A stretch of 64,000 bases of DNA, from NCBI GenBank assembly GCA_019423025.1, contig JAHZCD010000009.1, positions 1 through 64,000 on the forward strand. The letters are read 5' to 3'. The translations under genes and the position numbers were made by a program. The notes beneath the pieces are model-generated. The model made no database searches. It had not been told where the DNA came from and worked only from the letters and a program-made list of their open reading frames with translations. Source of the stretch: Haemophilus sp. (GTDB lineage: Bacteria; Pseudomonadota; Gammaproteobacteria; Enterobacterales; Pasteurellaceae). Shown here piece by piece: positions 33,841-42,327 of this stretch (positions are counted from its first letter, which is position 1; the number at the start of each line of letters is the position of its first letter).

Positions 33841-34734
33841 ATGAGTTATCAATTCGGCACTGAACTCAAACAAGTTCAAGATCGCATTAATCAGTTTTTA
33901 GCCAATCAATTTGAAGAAATTGACTCTTATAATGCCCCTTTGCGTGATGCCATGAAATATGGTTTATTGCTAGGCGGTAAACGCGTTCGTCCTTTCCTTG
34001 TCTATGCAACGGGAAAAATGCTGGGCGCAGAAATGCCCGCTTTAGATTACGCGGCCGCGGCCATTGAAGCTATTCATGCTTATTCTTTAATCCATGATGA
34101 TTTGCCTGCAATGGACAATGATGAACTTCGTCGTGGTCAACCAACCTGTCATATCGCTTTTGATGAAGCGACGGCTATTTTAGCTGGCGATGCATTACAA
34201 GCTTTTGCCTTTGAAATTCTTACTGAAGCCCCTTCTCTTTCTGCTGAACAAAAATTGCAATTAGTGAAAGTCTTAGCTCAAGCATCTGGCGTACAAGGCA
34301 TGTGTTTAGGGCAAAGTTTAGATTTAATTTCTGAACATAAACAAGTTAATTTAACCGAATTAGAGCTTATTCATCGCAATAAAACGGGTGCATTGCTAAC
34401 GGCCGCATTGAAACTGGGTTTTATCTGTTCGCCTCACTTTGAAAACAAAGAATTAGAGCAACAACTAGAACGTTATTCACAAGCTATTGGTTTAGCTTTC
34501 CAAGTACAAGATGACATTTTAGATATTGAAGGCGACAGTGCGGAAATCGGTAAACCGGTGGGATCTGATTTAGGTTTAGATAAAAGCACTTATCCAAAAT
34601 TGTTAGGATTAGAGGGCGCGAAACAAAAAGCGCAAGAACTCTATCAAACCGCCTTATATGAATTAGACAATTTACCTTTTGATACCGCTGCATTGCGTGC
34701 ATTAGCTCAATTTATTGTCAATCGTAAAAGTTAA
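33841..34734 (+). CDS. ispA: Farnesyl diphosphate synthase
   Basis: Adds two isopentenyl units to dimethylallyl diphosphate to make farnesyl diphosphate, the precursor of undecaprenyl phosphate and quinone side chains. The 297-residue protein has the first aspartate-rich motif in LIHDDLPAMDNDELRRG and the second in FQVQDDILDIEGD. The LGGKRVRPFLVY substrate-binding motif is intact. It follows xseB after three bases and precedes dxs by 69 bases, which hold one uptake sequence. Functionally it links with dxs: the methylerythritol pathway supplies its substrates. Confidence 0.97.
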   Translation: MSYQFGTELKQVQDRINQFLANQFEEIDSYNAPLRDAMKYGLLLGGKRVRPFLVYATGKMLGAEMPALDYAAAAIEAIHAYSLIHDDLPAMDNDELRRGQPTCHIAFDEATAILAGDALQAFAFEILTEAPSLSAEQKLQLVKVLAQASGVQGMCLGQSLDLISEHKQVNLTELELIHRNKTGALLTAALKLGFICSPHFENKELEQQLERYSQAIGLAFQVQDDILDIEGDSAEIGKPVGSDLGLDKSTYPKLLGLEGAKQKAQELYQTALYELDNLPFDTAALRALAQFIVNRKS

Positions 34735-34803
34735 TGGTGACAGCACTGACTTTAATTTCTCAAAGTGCGGTCACTTTTTTCACATTTTAGGACTAACGAA
34801 TAT

Positions 34804-36657
34804 ATGAACAACTATCCTCTTTTATCCTTAATTAATTCGCCGGAAGATTTGCGTCTTTTAAATAAAGATCAGCTTCCGCAACTTTGTCAGGAGTTACGGA
34901 GTTATCTGTTGGAATCCGTTAGTCAAACCAGCGGCCATTTGGCATCTGGTCTTGGTACCGTTGAATTGACGGTTGCACTACACTACATTTTCAAAACTCC
35001 TTTTGATCAATTAATTTGGGATGTGGGTCATCAAGCTTATCCACACAAAATTTTGACGGGTCGTCGTGATCAAATGTCCACCATTCGCCAAAAAGGCGGA
35101 ATTCATCCTTTTCCTTGGCGTGAAGAAAGTGAGTTTGATGTATTAAGTGTTGGACACTCTTCCACGTCAATTAGTGCAGGACTAGGTATTGCAGTTGCGG
35201 CAGAACGTGAAAATGCGGGTCGTAAAACCGTTTGTGTAATTGGTGATGGTGCAATCACTGCGGGTATGGCATTTGAAGCCTTAAACCATGCGGGTTCTTT
35301 GCATACTGATATGTTGGTCATTTTAAATGACAATGAAATGTCGATTTCTGAAAATGTCGGTGCATTGAATAATCACCTTGCCCGTATTTTCTCTGGTTCA
35401 TTGTATTCAACCGTTCGTGATGGCAGTAAAAAAATCTTAGATAAAGTACCGACTGTTAAAAACTTTATGAAGAAAACCGAAGAGCACATGAAAGGTGTAA
35501 TGTTCTCGCCAGAAAGTACGCTTTTTGAAGAACTCGGTTTTAACTATATCGGGCCAATTGACGGGCATAATATTGATGAATTAATTGCTACTTTAAGCAA
35601 TATGCGCGATCTCAAAGGACCGCAATTCTTACACATCAAAACTAAAAAAGGAAAAGGTTACGAGCCTGCAGAAAAAGACCCAATTGGTTTCCATGGCGTA
35701 CCAAAATTTGACCCAACAAGCGGCCAACTTCCTAAATCAAATACCAAACCAACCTATTCAAAAATCTTTGGTGATTGGTTATGTGAAATGGCGGAACAAG
35801 ACGATAAATTAGTCGGTATTACACCTGCAATGCGTGAAGGTTCTGGCATGGTAGAGTTTTCAGAACGATTCCCGCAACAATATTTTGATGTGGCCATCGC
35901 CGAACAACATGCTGTCACCTTTGCGGCAGGCCTTGCAATTGGCGGTTATAAACCGGTCGTGGCAATTTATTCTACCTTCTTACAACGTGCTTATGATCAG
36001 CTTATTCACGATGTCGCCATTCAAAACTTACCAGTTCTTTTTGCCATTGACCGAGCTGGTATTGTAGGTGCTGATGGTCAAACTCACCAAGGTGCGTTTG
36101 ATTTAAGTTTTATGCGTTGCATTCCGAATATGATCATCATGACACCAAGTGATGAAAACGAATGTCGTCAAATGCTTTACACCGGTTATAAATGTGGTAA
36201 ACCTGCTGCGGTACGTTATCCACGTGGAAATGCAATCGGCGTAGAATTAACCCCACTTGCTGAATTAGAAATTGGCCGTTCCAAAATGGTTCGCCAGGGT
36301 GAAAAAATCGCGATTCTGAATTTTGGCACACTCTTACCTGCTGCTTTATCTGTAGCAGAAAAACTCAATGCGACTGTTGTCGATATGCGCTTTGTGAAAC
36401 CAATTGATGAAGCTCGTATTCTAGAAGTGGCGAATACTCATGACGTCATTGTGACATTGGAAGAAAATGCGATTCAAGGTGGTGCAGGCTCTGCTGTTTC
36501 AGAAGTGCTAAATTCTCATGGAAAAACAACCGCACTTTTACAACTTGGTTTACCTGATATCTTTATTCCGCAAGGAACACAACAAGAAGCCCTTGCTGAA
36601 ATTAAATTAGATGAAAAAGGGATTGAAGAGCAAATTATTGCCTTTATAAAGGGCTAA
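34804..36657 (+). CDS. dxs: 1-deoxy-D-xylulose-5-phosphate synthase
   Basis: Thiamine-diphosphate enzyme that joins pyruvate and glyceraldehyde 3-phosphate, the first step of the methylerythritol pathway. I choose the ATG at 34804 (MNNYPLLSLINSPEDLRLL), giving 617 residues; the open frame before it covers the intergenic uptake sequence. The thiamine motif GDGAITAGMAFEALNHAG with NDNEMSISEN downstream is intact, as are the DGHNIDEL region and AEQHAVTFAAG with the catalytic glutamate. Ser/Arg-rich transketolase-type C-domain motifs follow. It is the last gene of xseB-ispA-dxs. Confidence 0.97.
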   Translation: MNNYPLLSLINSPEDLRLLNKDQLPQLCQELRSYLLESVSQTSGHLASGLGTVELTVALHYIFKTPFDQLIWDVGHQAYPHKILTGRRDQMSTIRQKGGIHPFPWREESEFDVLSVGHSSTSISAGLGIAVAAERENAGRKTVCVIGDGAITAGMAFEALNHAGSLHTDMLVILNDNEMSISENVGALNNHLARIFSGSLYSTVRDGSKKILDKVPTVKNFMKKTEEHMKGVMFSPESTLFEELGFNYIGPIDGHNIDELIATLSNMRDLKGPQFLHIKTKKGKGYEPAEKDPIGFHGVPKFDPTSGQLPKSNTKPTYSKIFGDWLCEMAEQDDKLVGITPAMREGSGMVEFSERFPQQYFDVAIAEQHAVTFAAGLAIGGYKPVVAIYSTFLQRAYDQLIHDVAIQNLPVLFAIDRAGIVGADGQTHQGAFDLSFMRCIPNMIIMTPSDENECRQMLYTGYKCGKPAAVRYPRGNAIGVELTPLAELEIGRSKMVRQGEKIAILNFGTLLPAALSVAEKLNATVVDMRFVKPIDEARILEVANTHDVIVTLEENAIQGGAGSAVSEVLNSHGKTTALLQLGLPDIFIPQGTQQEALAEIKLDEKGIEEQIIAFIKG

Positions 36658-36744
36658 ATTCGTTCATTTTGGTTTAATTTTGATATTTTTAAAAATTTTT
36701 TCAAAAATATCGAACTATTTCAAAAACACACAGTCTGATACATT

Positions 36745-36834
36745 GCTAGTGCACTGCATATTGCAGTTATCTTTTTGAAGTTTCTTATAAATTAAGACCT
36801 CCCCGCTATTCAAGTTTTGAGTAGCGGTTTTTTC
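36745..36834 (+). ncRNA. Candidate small RNA ending in a strong terminator
   Basis: The gap after dxs holds, on the plus strand, a perfect ACTGCA-TAT-TGCAGT hairpin (36753-36767) with CTTTTT after it. About 35 bases later comes a second hairpin (CCGCTA/TAGCGG, 36803-36827) with a long T run. Two strong hairpins 140 bases beyond a stop codon are more than dxs needs. A weak promoter-like TGATACAT precedes the first. This could be a small Hfq-type RNA or just a tandem terminator. No family is recognised. Confidence 0.3.
36803..36834 (+). terminator. Intrinsic terminator downstream of dxs
   Basis: CCGCTA-T-TCAA pairs with TTGA-G-TAGCGG, with a single mismatch around a short loop, followed by TTTTTTCTTTTTT on the plus strand. 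Confidence 0.8.
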
Positions 36835-36847
36835 TTTTTTAGAAGTA

Positions 36848-36874
36848 ATAAAAAAGGACGCTTTTCAGCGTCCT
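36848..36874 (-). terminator. Intrinsic terminator after rplT
   Basis: AGGACGC pairs with GCGTCCT around a six-base loop. On the minus strand a T run follows. It lies about 30 bases beyond the rplT stop codon and ends the infC-rpmI-rplT transcript. Confidence 0.85.
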
Positions 36875-36901
36875 AATTTTTGAATCTAAACTTTAAAAAA
36901 A

Positions 36902-37255
36902 TTAAAGTGCAGATTTTGCTTTTTCAACTAATGCAGCGAACGCTACTTTGTCGAATACAGCGATATCAGCAAGGATCTTACGGTCGATTTCAACTGACGC
37001 TTTTTTCAAGCCGTTGATAAATTTGCTGTAAGATAAACCATTTTGACGAGCCGCAGCGTTGATACGTGCAATCCATAATTGACGGAATTGACGTTTACGT
37101 TGACGACGGTCACGATATGCGTATTGACCAGCTTTGATCACCGCTTGGAAAGCAACGCGATACACGCGTGAACGTGCACCATAATAACCTTTAGCAGCCT
37201 TAAGAACTTTCTTATGACGTGCTCTTGCAATAACACCACGTTTTACACGAGCCAT
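36902..37255 (-). CDS. rplT: Ribosomal protein bL20
   Basis: Large-subunit ribosomal protein L20, 117 residues, strongly basic. The N-terminus [19 protein letters not shown] and the [20 protein letters not shown] motif that contacts 23S rRNA are typical. L20 is needed for early 50S assembly and in E. coli also represses translation of rpmI and rplT by binding their message. It follows rpmI after 65 bases and ends the infC-rpmI-rplT unit. Confidence 0.98.
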
Positions 37256-37320
37256 TATTTAATCTCCTATGTAATATTTTAACTAATTTAACTAATCGTA
37301 CGTTTTGCTTAAATAACGGC

Positions 37321-37518
37321 TTATGCGTATGGTAAGCAAGCTACTACTAAAACTTGGTCTGCTTTCGCAACCATTGATTTATGACGTAAATGACGTTTAC
37401 GCTTAGTTGTCTTTTTAGTCAAAATATGACGTAAGTGAGATTGTTTACGTTTGAAACCGCCAGAAGCTGTTTTTTTGAAACGCTTAGCAGCACCACGTAC
37501 TGTTTTAATTTTAGGCAT
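37321..37518 (-). CDS. rpmI: Ribosomal protein bL35
   Basis: Ribosomal protein L35. I choose the ATG at 37516-37518 ([20 protein letters not shown]), giving 65 residues, the family length; the longer frame runs into the leader. The product is very basic, with the [20 protein letters not shown] patch. The gene lies between infC and rplT. Its start is preceded by a structured leader of about 200 bases in which L20 may bind. Confidence 0.97.
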
Positions 37519-37551
37519 TGTTAAAATAACTCCGCATTTTAAGTTAAACAC

Positions 37552-37593
37552 ATAATTAGGCGAATCCGAAGATTACTTGTAGGCACTAATTAT
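37552..37593 (-). promoter_or_regulatory. Stem structure in the rpmI leader (candidate L20 operator)
   Basis: Read on the minus strand, ATAATTAG (37586-37593) pairs perfectly with CTAATTAT (37552-37559). Inside it AATC-TTCG-GATT forms a UUCG tetraloop hairpin at 37563-37574. The element ends 34 bases before the rpmI start. E. coli L20 represses rpmI-rplT through structured sites in the same leader; the structure here is visible, the binding is inferred. Confidence 0.5.
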
Positions 37594-37716
37594 TCCAATA
37601 TGGCAAATTGAATTGCCCTTCTCCAAAAGCAATTAGGCTGCGTAGTTTGCCCAATGTGCAATTGTATTCTCACCGAAGTGAAAATTCGATTATCTAGATT
37701 AGATCTAAATAAAAAA

Positions 37717-38262
37717 TTATTTTTTCTTAGGTGCTAACACCATTACCGCTTGGCGACCTTCTAATTTACCCGGTGCAGATTCCACTACTGAAATGTCTGC
37801 TAAATCGTTTTTAACGCGTTCTAACACGTCTAAACCGATATCTTGGTGAGCCATTTCACGACCACGGAAACGTACGGTAATTTTCGCTTTATCGCCATCT
37901 TCTAAGAAACGGATTAAGCTACGTAATTTAACTTGGTAGTCACCTTCGTCAGTACCTGGACGGAATTTAATTTCCTTCACTTGTACGACTTTTTGTTTTT
38001 TCTTCTGTTCTTTTGCAGTTTTGCTCTTCTCATAGAGGAACTTGCCGTAGTTCATAATACGACAAACCGGTGGTTCGGCATTCGGACTGATCTCAACTAA
38101 ATCAAGCGCTGCTTGTTCTGCCATATCTAAGGCCTGTTGAATTGATACAATCCCCGCTTGTTCACCATCTTGGTCAATCAAACGAACTTCTTTTACTCGA
38201 ATTTCATCGTTAATGCGATTCGGGCGGTTAGCTGCCGGAGCTTTTTTTACGGTTTTGATAAT
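37717..38262 (-). CDS. infC: Translation initiation factor IF-3, non-AUG start
   Basis: IF-3 prevents subunit joining and checks the initiator tRNA and start codon. An ATG-only gene call would begin at 38181 and lose the conserved N-domain. The frame continues upstream through RPNRINDEIRVKEVRL, typical of IF-3, to an ATT codon at 38260-38262 placed six bases after AGAAGG. The next codon, ATC, is also possible. With ATT the protein has 181 residues, close to E. coli (180), where infC also starts with AUU. The rare codon allows IF-3 to limit its own translation. C-domain motifs (KEIKFRPGTDEGDYQVK, VRFRGREMAHQDIG) are intact. Confidence 0.95.
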   Translation of the reverse strand: MIKTVKKAPAANRPNRINDEIRVKEVRLIDQDGEQAGIVSIQQALDMAEQAALDLVEISPNAEPPVCRIMNYGKFLYEKSKTAKEQKKKQKVVQVKEIKFRPGTDEGDYQVKLRSLIRFLEDGDKAKITVRFRGREMAHQDIGLDVLERVKNDLADISVVESAPGKLEGRQAVMVLAPKKK

Positions 38263-38404
38263 GTTATTCCTTCTATTTATTTAAGATAAAACCCACTGCA
38301 TTTAAAACAGAAGATTTCTTCAATCATTTGCTATAAAAACAAACAAAAAACGGCCAAAATTTTATAGTATTTGCCACGTTTATGCAACAAGGATTTCTAT
38401 TCCT

Positions 38405-39223
38405 TCAAATATCAGCGGGTAAAGCACTTATTTCAGCAGAAATACTTTCACCAAATTGAAGTAATTTCTCTAATCTTGCAGTTTCAATACACACCATATT
38501 TCGATATCCATCTGCTTTCATTGCACTTGGCGTTTTCTCCCAAGGATTCCATAGCACAATTGAATCGGCATGATGATGGGTAATTTGAATACGTCGATTA
38601 AATGCTTTATCCACCAAGAATGTTTTATCTTCCTCTAATGCATAAATACAATCGACGCCCTGCTCAATTTTACGAGTTGAAGGAACATCAGTATGTTTAC
38701 CTTGTAATGAGTCATAACAACGACTTGGTAAATTTTGGACTTCAATTTGTGAAATATCACCAATATTAAAATAACTGTGTAATGCCGCTTGAGCTGGTTC
38801 TTGCCCTAAATGCGTTAAAGTCATTGTGCATTTATCGGTAAATTCCATTTTCATTTTGGTTTCAATCACACCATATTCAGAAAAGAGTGAAAATTCTAAC
38901 CGCACTTTATTCGCTTGCAGATCATAATCACTCAATTGCCACAAACGTAAACGCGCTGTACCGTGTGAAGGTTGTTTAACGCCTCCAAACCAAGGGTAAC
39001 AAAGCGGTACACCACCACGAATCGCGACACCTTGTGCAAAAGGTTCAATCTCACTTAGCCAAAAGATATCCTGCTCTGCCCCTTTAGGCTGCCAATTTAA
39101 TAGCTGCGCCCCTTGTAGTGCAATTCGAGCGTAACCTACAGAGTGATTTAAAGTTAAAACAGGAATTTCATTGATACGTTCTAACGTTAATTCTGGTGTT
39201 AATTGTTGAATTTGAGCTGTCAT
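38405..39223 (-). CDS. D-hexose-6-phosphate mutarotase (YeaD-like)
   Basis: A 272-residue member of the aldose-1-epimerase superfamily, similar to E. coli YeaD and yeast Ymr099c, which interconvert anomers of hexose 6-phosphates. Family features are the SEIEPFAQGVAIRGGVPLCYPWFG segment (shown in part: IRGGVPLCYPWFG), the HSYFNIGDI region with a likely catalytic histidine, and the WNPWEKTPSAMKADGYRNMVCIE end with the catalytic glutamate. It lies between thrS and infC, which are adjacent in E. coli. A terminator after thrS means it needs its own promoter in the 127-base gap. Confidence 0.85.
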   Translation of the reverse strand: MTAQIQQLTPELTLERINEIPVLTLNHSVGYARIALQGAQLLNWQPKGAEQDIFWLSEIEPFAQGVAIRGGVPLCYPWFGGVKQPSHGTARLRLWQLSDYDLQANKVRLEFSLFSEYGVIETKMKMEFTDKCTMTLTHLGQEPAQAALHSYFNIGDISQIEVQNLPSRCYDSLQGKHTDVPSTRKIEQGVDCIYALEEDKTFLVDKAFNRRIQITHHHADSIVLWNPWEKTPSAMKADGYRNMVCIETARLEKLLQFGESISAEISALPADI

Positions 39224-39301
39224 ATTCGCCTCCTTGTGATAAGGCTATTATATAGAAGAAAGAGATACTTGAGTTTATTTTTATACCGTGAATATAAAAA
39301 A

Positions 39302-39326
39302 ACCGCACATCAAAGTGCGGTCATTT
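39302..39326 (-). terminator. Intrinsic terminator after thrS
   Basis: ACCGCAC pairs with GTGCGGT around a six-base loop; on the minus strand a T run follows. It separates thrS from the mutarotase-infC genes. Confidence 0.8.
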
Positions 39327-39350
39327 TTAATTAAGATTTTAAAGAGTCAA

Positions 39351-41282
39351 TTACTCTTCACCCAACAATTTCAACTCACGTTGTCTTACTTGGGATTTTA
39401 AGATTTCAGCAAATTCTTCAATCGTGAAAGTACCTAAATCTGCACCTTTACGGGTACGAACCGCCACTTTGCCTTCAGCGATTTCTTTATCACCACAAAC
39501 GAGCATATAAGGCACGCGACGTAAGGTATGTTCGCGGATCTTAAAGCCAACTTTTTCATTACGTAAATCTGCTTTAACGCGTAATCCAGCATCAGAAAGT
39601 TGTTTCACTACTTTTTGAACGTAGTCTGCTTGGCTATCTGTAATATTCATCACAATCGCTTGAACTGGTGCTAACCATGCAGGGAAGAAACCCGCATATT
39701 CTTCGGTAATAATACCAATGAAACGTTCAATTGACCCTAAAATCGCACGGTGAATCATAACCGGAGTACGACGATCATTGTCTTCTGCAACATAAGATGC
39801 GTTTAAACGGCCTGGTAATGCAAAGTCTAATTGGATAGTACCGCATTGCCATTCACGATCTAAACAGTCACGTAATGCAAACTCAATTTTCGGACCATAG
39901 AATGCACCTTCACCTTCTTGAATTTCATATTCAAGACCGTTATGTGCTAATGCTGCCGCAAGACCTGCTTCTGCGCGATCCCACATATCATCTGCACCGA
40001 TACGTTTTTCAGGACGAGTGGATAATTTCACCTGAATATTTTGGAAACCGAACGTGCTGTAAATGTCGTAAACCATTTTAATACAGCTGGTTACTTCACT
40101 TTCAATTTGGTCTTCAGTACAGAAAATGTGTGCATCATCTTGAGTGAAGCCACGTACACGCATTAAACCGTGTAAAGAACCTGATGGTTCATTACGGTGA
40201 CAAGAACCAAATTCCGCCATACGGATTGGTAAATCACGGTAAGATTTTAAACCTTGGTTAAAGATTTGAACGTGTCCTGGGCAGTTCATTGGTTTAATCG
40301 CATATTCACGGTTTTCTGATTGTGTAGTAAACATCAAATCGCCGTAGTTTTGCCAGTGACCTGTTTTTTCCCATAACACACGGTCCATCATGAACGGACC
40401 TTTCACTTCTTGATAATCGTATTCTTTTAATTTAGTACGTACGAAGGTTTCCAATTCACGGAAAATTGTCCAACCATCATTATGCCAGAACACCATACCC
40501 GGTGCTTCTTCTTGCATATGATATAAATCTAACGCTTTACCGATTTTACGGTGGTCACGTTTTGCGGCTTCTTCTAAGCGAGTTAAGTATTCCGCTAATT
40601 GTTTTTTATCAGCCCAAGCCGTACCATAGATACGTTGTAACATTTTATTTTTGCTATCACCACGCCAGTAAGCACCTGCAACTTTCATTAATTTAAAGTT
40701 GTGGCAAAAACGCATATTTGGCACATGTGGTCCACGACACATATCAATGTATTCTTCGTGATGATAAAGCGCAGGAGTCGCAGTGCGTTCGATATTTTCA
40801 TCTAAGATTGCCATTTTGTATGGCTCACCACGTTTTTCAAAAGTATCTCTTGCTTCTTGCCAGCTTACCGGAGTTTTAATTACGTCATAATTGGTTTTCG
40901 CCAATTCAAGCATACGTTTTTCGATAGCATCAATGTCTTCTTGCGTTAAAGAACGGTCTAAATCCACGTCATAATAGAAGCCATTTTCAATCGTTGGACC
41001 GATTGCCATTTTGACATCTGGGAATAATTGTTTGATTGCGTGACCGAGCAAGTGTGCGCAAGAGTGACGAATAATTTCTAAACCGTCTTCATCTTTTGCT
41101 GTGATAATTTCAAGGTTGGCATCTTCATTGATGATGTCACAGGCATCACGACGTACACCGTTTACACGGCCAGCAATGGTTGCTTTGGCAAGACCGGCTC
41201 CGATATCTTGAGCCACTTCTAACACAGAAACTGGACGATCAAATTCACGTTTAGAACCGTCCGGTAAAGTAATAATAGGCAT
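39351..41282 (-). CDS. thrS: Threonyl-tRNA synthetase
   Basis: Class II aminoacyl-tRNA synthetase that charges tRNA-Thr. The 643-residue protein (E. coli 642) has the N-terminal TGS domain (MPIITLPDGSKREFDRPVSV), the editing domain with HSCAHLLGHAIKQ and the later CRGPHVPN, the class II core with the zinc cysteine in KPMNCPGHVQIF, and a C-terminal anticodon-binding domain (APVQAIVMNIT). All key motifs are present. In E. coli ThrS represses its own translation through tRNA-like leader arms. Here the 260-base leader holds an uptake-sequence hairpin but I did not recognise the arms. Confidence 0.98.
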   Translation of the reverse strand: MPIITLPDGSKREFDRPVSVLEVAQDIGAGLAKATIAGRVNGVRRDACDIINEDANLEIITAKDEDGLEIIRHSCAHLLGHAIKQLFPDVKMAIGPTIENGFYYDVDLDRSLTQEDIDAIEKRMLELAKTNYDVIKTPVSWQEARDTFEKRGEPYKMAILDENIERTATPALYHHEEYIDMCRGPHVPNMRFCHNFKLMKVAGAYWRGDSKNKMLQRIYGTAWADKKQLAEYLTRLEEAAKRDHRKIGKALDLYHMQEEAPGMVFWHNDGWTIFRELETFVRTKLKEYDYQEVKGPFMMDRVLWEKTGHWQNYGDLMFTTQSENREYAIKPMNCPGHVQIFNQGLKSYRDLPIRMAEFGSCHRNEPSGSLHGLMRVRGFTQDDAHIFCTEDQIESEVTSCIKMVYDIYSTFGFQNIQVKLSTRPEKRIGADDMWDRAEAGLAAALAHNGLEYEIQEGEGAFYGPKIEFALRDCLDREWQCGTIQLDFALPGRLNASYVAEDNDRRTPVMIHRAILGSIERFIGIITEEYAGFFPAWLAPVQAIVMNITDSQADYVQKVVKQLSDAGLRVKADLRNEKVGFKIREHTLRRVPYMLVCGDKEIAEGKVAVRTRKGADLGTFTIEEFAEILKSQVRQRELKLLGEE

Positions 41283-41345
41283 AATTTTTCCTTATACAGT
41301 GGTCGCCCATACGAAAGGCAACATGCAAATAATGATTAAAAACAA

Positions 41346-41390
41346 ACCGCACTTTCATTCACTCCCACTATCGAGCAAACCAAGTGCGGC
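41346..41390 (-). promoter_or_regulatory. Terminator-like uptake-sequence hairpin in the thrS leader
   Basis: ACCGCACTT (41346-41354) and AAGTGCGGC (41382-41390) can pair; on the minus strand the stem is followed by GTTTGTTTTTAA. It lies 64 bases upstream of the thrS ATG and no minus-strand gene precedes it. It could be an attenuator of thrS or only a paired uptake signal. Confidence 0.4.
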
Positions 41391-41542
41391 GGAGAATTTT
41401 AGCACTTTCCACCACACTTGTTAATATCTCGCTGAATTCTTTCCAATGAGTAAATAATGATTTTCCTGATAGCTACTTTATCTATTCAAAATTTCCGATA
41501 AAATGACCGCACTTTTGATAAACACCAATTAAAGGAAACTCT

Positions 41543-42124
41543 ATGAACGTATTAGTATTGAAATCAAGCATCCTTGCAGATAACTCTCAAAGTAATAAAT
41601 TAGCCGATTACACCATTGAAAAATTAAAAGACCACAACATTGTGGTACGTGATTTAGCGGCGCAACAGCTTCCCCATTTTGATGCAACGGCGGCAACTGC
41701 AGTACGTGGCGAACCTAAAACAGCAGAAGAAAATGCACTTTTAGCCTTATCTGATGAATTAGTGGCGGAATTAAAAGCGGCAGATATTATTGTAATTGGT
41801 GCACCAATGTATAACTTAGGCATCCCAACACAACTTAAATCCTATTTTGATTTTATCGCGCGTCCTCGCGTAACATTCCAATATACCGCAAATGGCCCTG
41901 AAGGTTTACTTCAAGGTAAAAAAGCGATTGTATTAGCAAGCTTTGGTGGCATGTATGATGAAAACAATAATGTGACAAATTACTTAAAAGCGATTTTAGG
42001 TTTTGTTGGCATTACCGATGTTCAGTTTGCTTATGCAAAAGGTATCGGATTAGGTGCTGAAGCGATAGAAAAAGCACAACGTTCAGCAAGAAATAAAATT
42101 GATGAGATCGTTGCTTCTCTCTAA
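41543..42124 (+). CDS. azoR: FMN-dependent NADH-azoreductase / quinone reductase
   Basis: A 193-residue flavodoxin-like protein of the AzoR (former AcpD) family, which reduces quinones and azo compounds with NADH and FMN. The N-terminal phosphate-binding loop LKSSILADNSQSNKLAD, the MYNLGIPTQLKSYFDFIARP FMN/active-site segment and the ASFGGMYD loop all fit. In E. coli it protects against thiol stress from electrophilic quinones. It stands alone between thrS (divergent) and the trp operon, with its own terminator. Confidence 0.93.
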   Translation: MNVLVLKSSILADNSQSNKLADYTIEKLKDHNIVVRDLAAQQLPHFDATAATAVRGEPKTAEENALLALSDELVAELKAADIIVIGAPMYNLGIPTQLKSYFDFIARPRVTFQYTANGPEGLLQGKKAIVLASFGGMYDENNNVTNYLKAILGFVGITDVQFAYAKGIGLGAEAIEKAQRSARNKIDEIVASL

Positions 42125-42150
42125 TCTCTGAATCTATTCCCTCTATTAAG

Positions 42151-42184
42151 CCATTTTGAGATATGCCTCGAAATGGTTTTTTTT
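42151..42184 (+). terminator. Intrinsic terminator after azoR
   Basis: CCATTT-T-GAG pairs with CTC-G-AAATGG around ATATGC, with one mismatch, followed by eight or more T. It isolates the trp promoter from azoR. Confidence 0.85.
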
Positions 42185-42268
42185 CTGATTGAAAATCTCT
42201 ATTTCTAATCTTGTTGGTTAAAAATTAAAAAAATATTGTAAAATTACGCCAATTTTTTGATTATTTTC

Positions 42269-42302
42269 TTGACTTATGCATCATGTACTAGTTTAATAGT
42301 GC
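42269..42302 (+). promoter_or_regulatory. trp promoter with overlapping TrpR operator
   Basis: A sigma-70 promoter is clear: TTGACT (42269-42274), 17 bases, TTTAAT (42292-42297). The imperfect palindrome GTACTAGTTTAATAGTGC (42285-42302) covers the -10. Its CTAGTTTAATAG core matches the TrpR consensus CTAGTTAACTAG at 10 of 12 bases. Only about 25 bases separate the expected start from the trpE ATG, too few for a leader peptide and attenuator, so control should be by repression alone. Confidence 0.8.
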
Positions 42303-42327
42303 AAAAGTTCAGAATAAAGGATTGATT

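Noticed and set aside
37717..38181. infC as a truncated or frameshifted gene
   Set aside because: The frame is continuous upstream to ATT with a good ribosome site; the apparent truncation only reflects the missing AUG.
42125..42327. Possible trp leader peptide and attenuator
   Set aside because: No short frame with tandem Trp codons was found, and the promoter lies too close to trpE. The hairpin at 42151 belongs to azoR.
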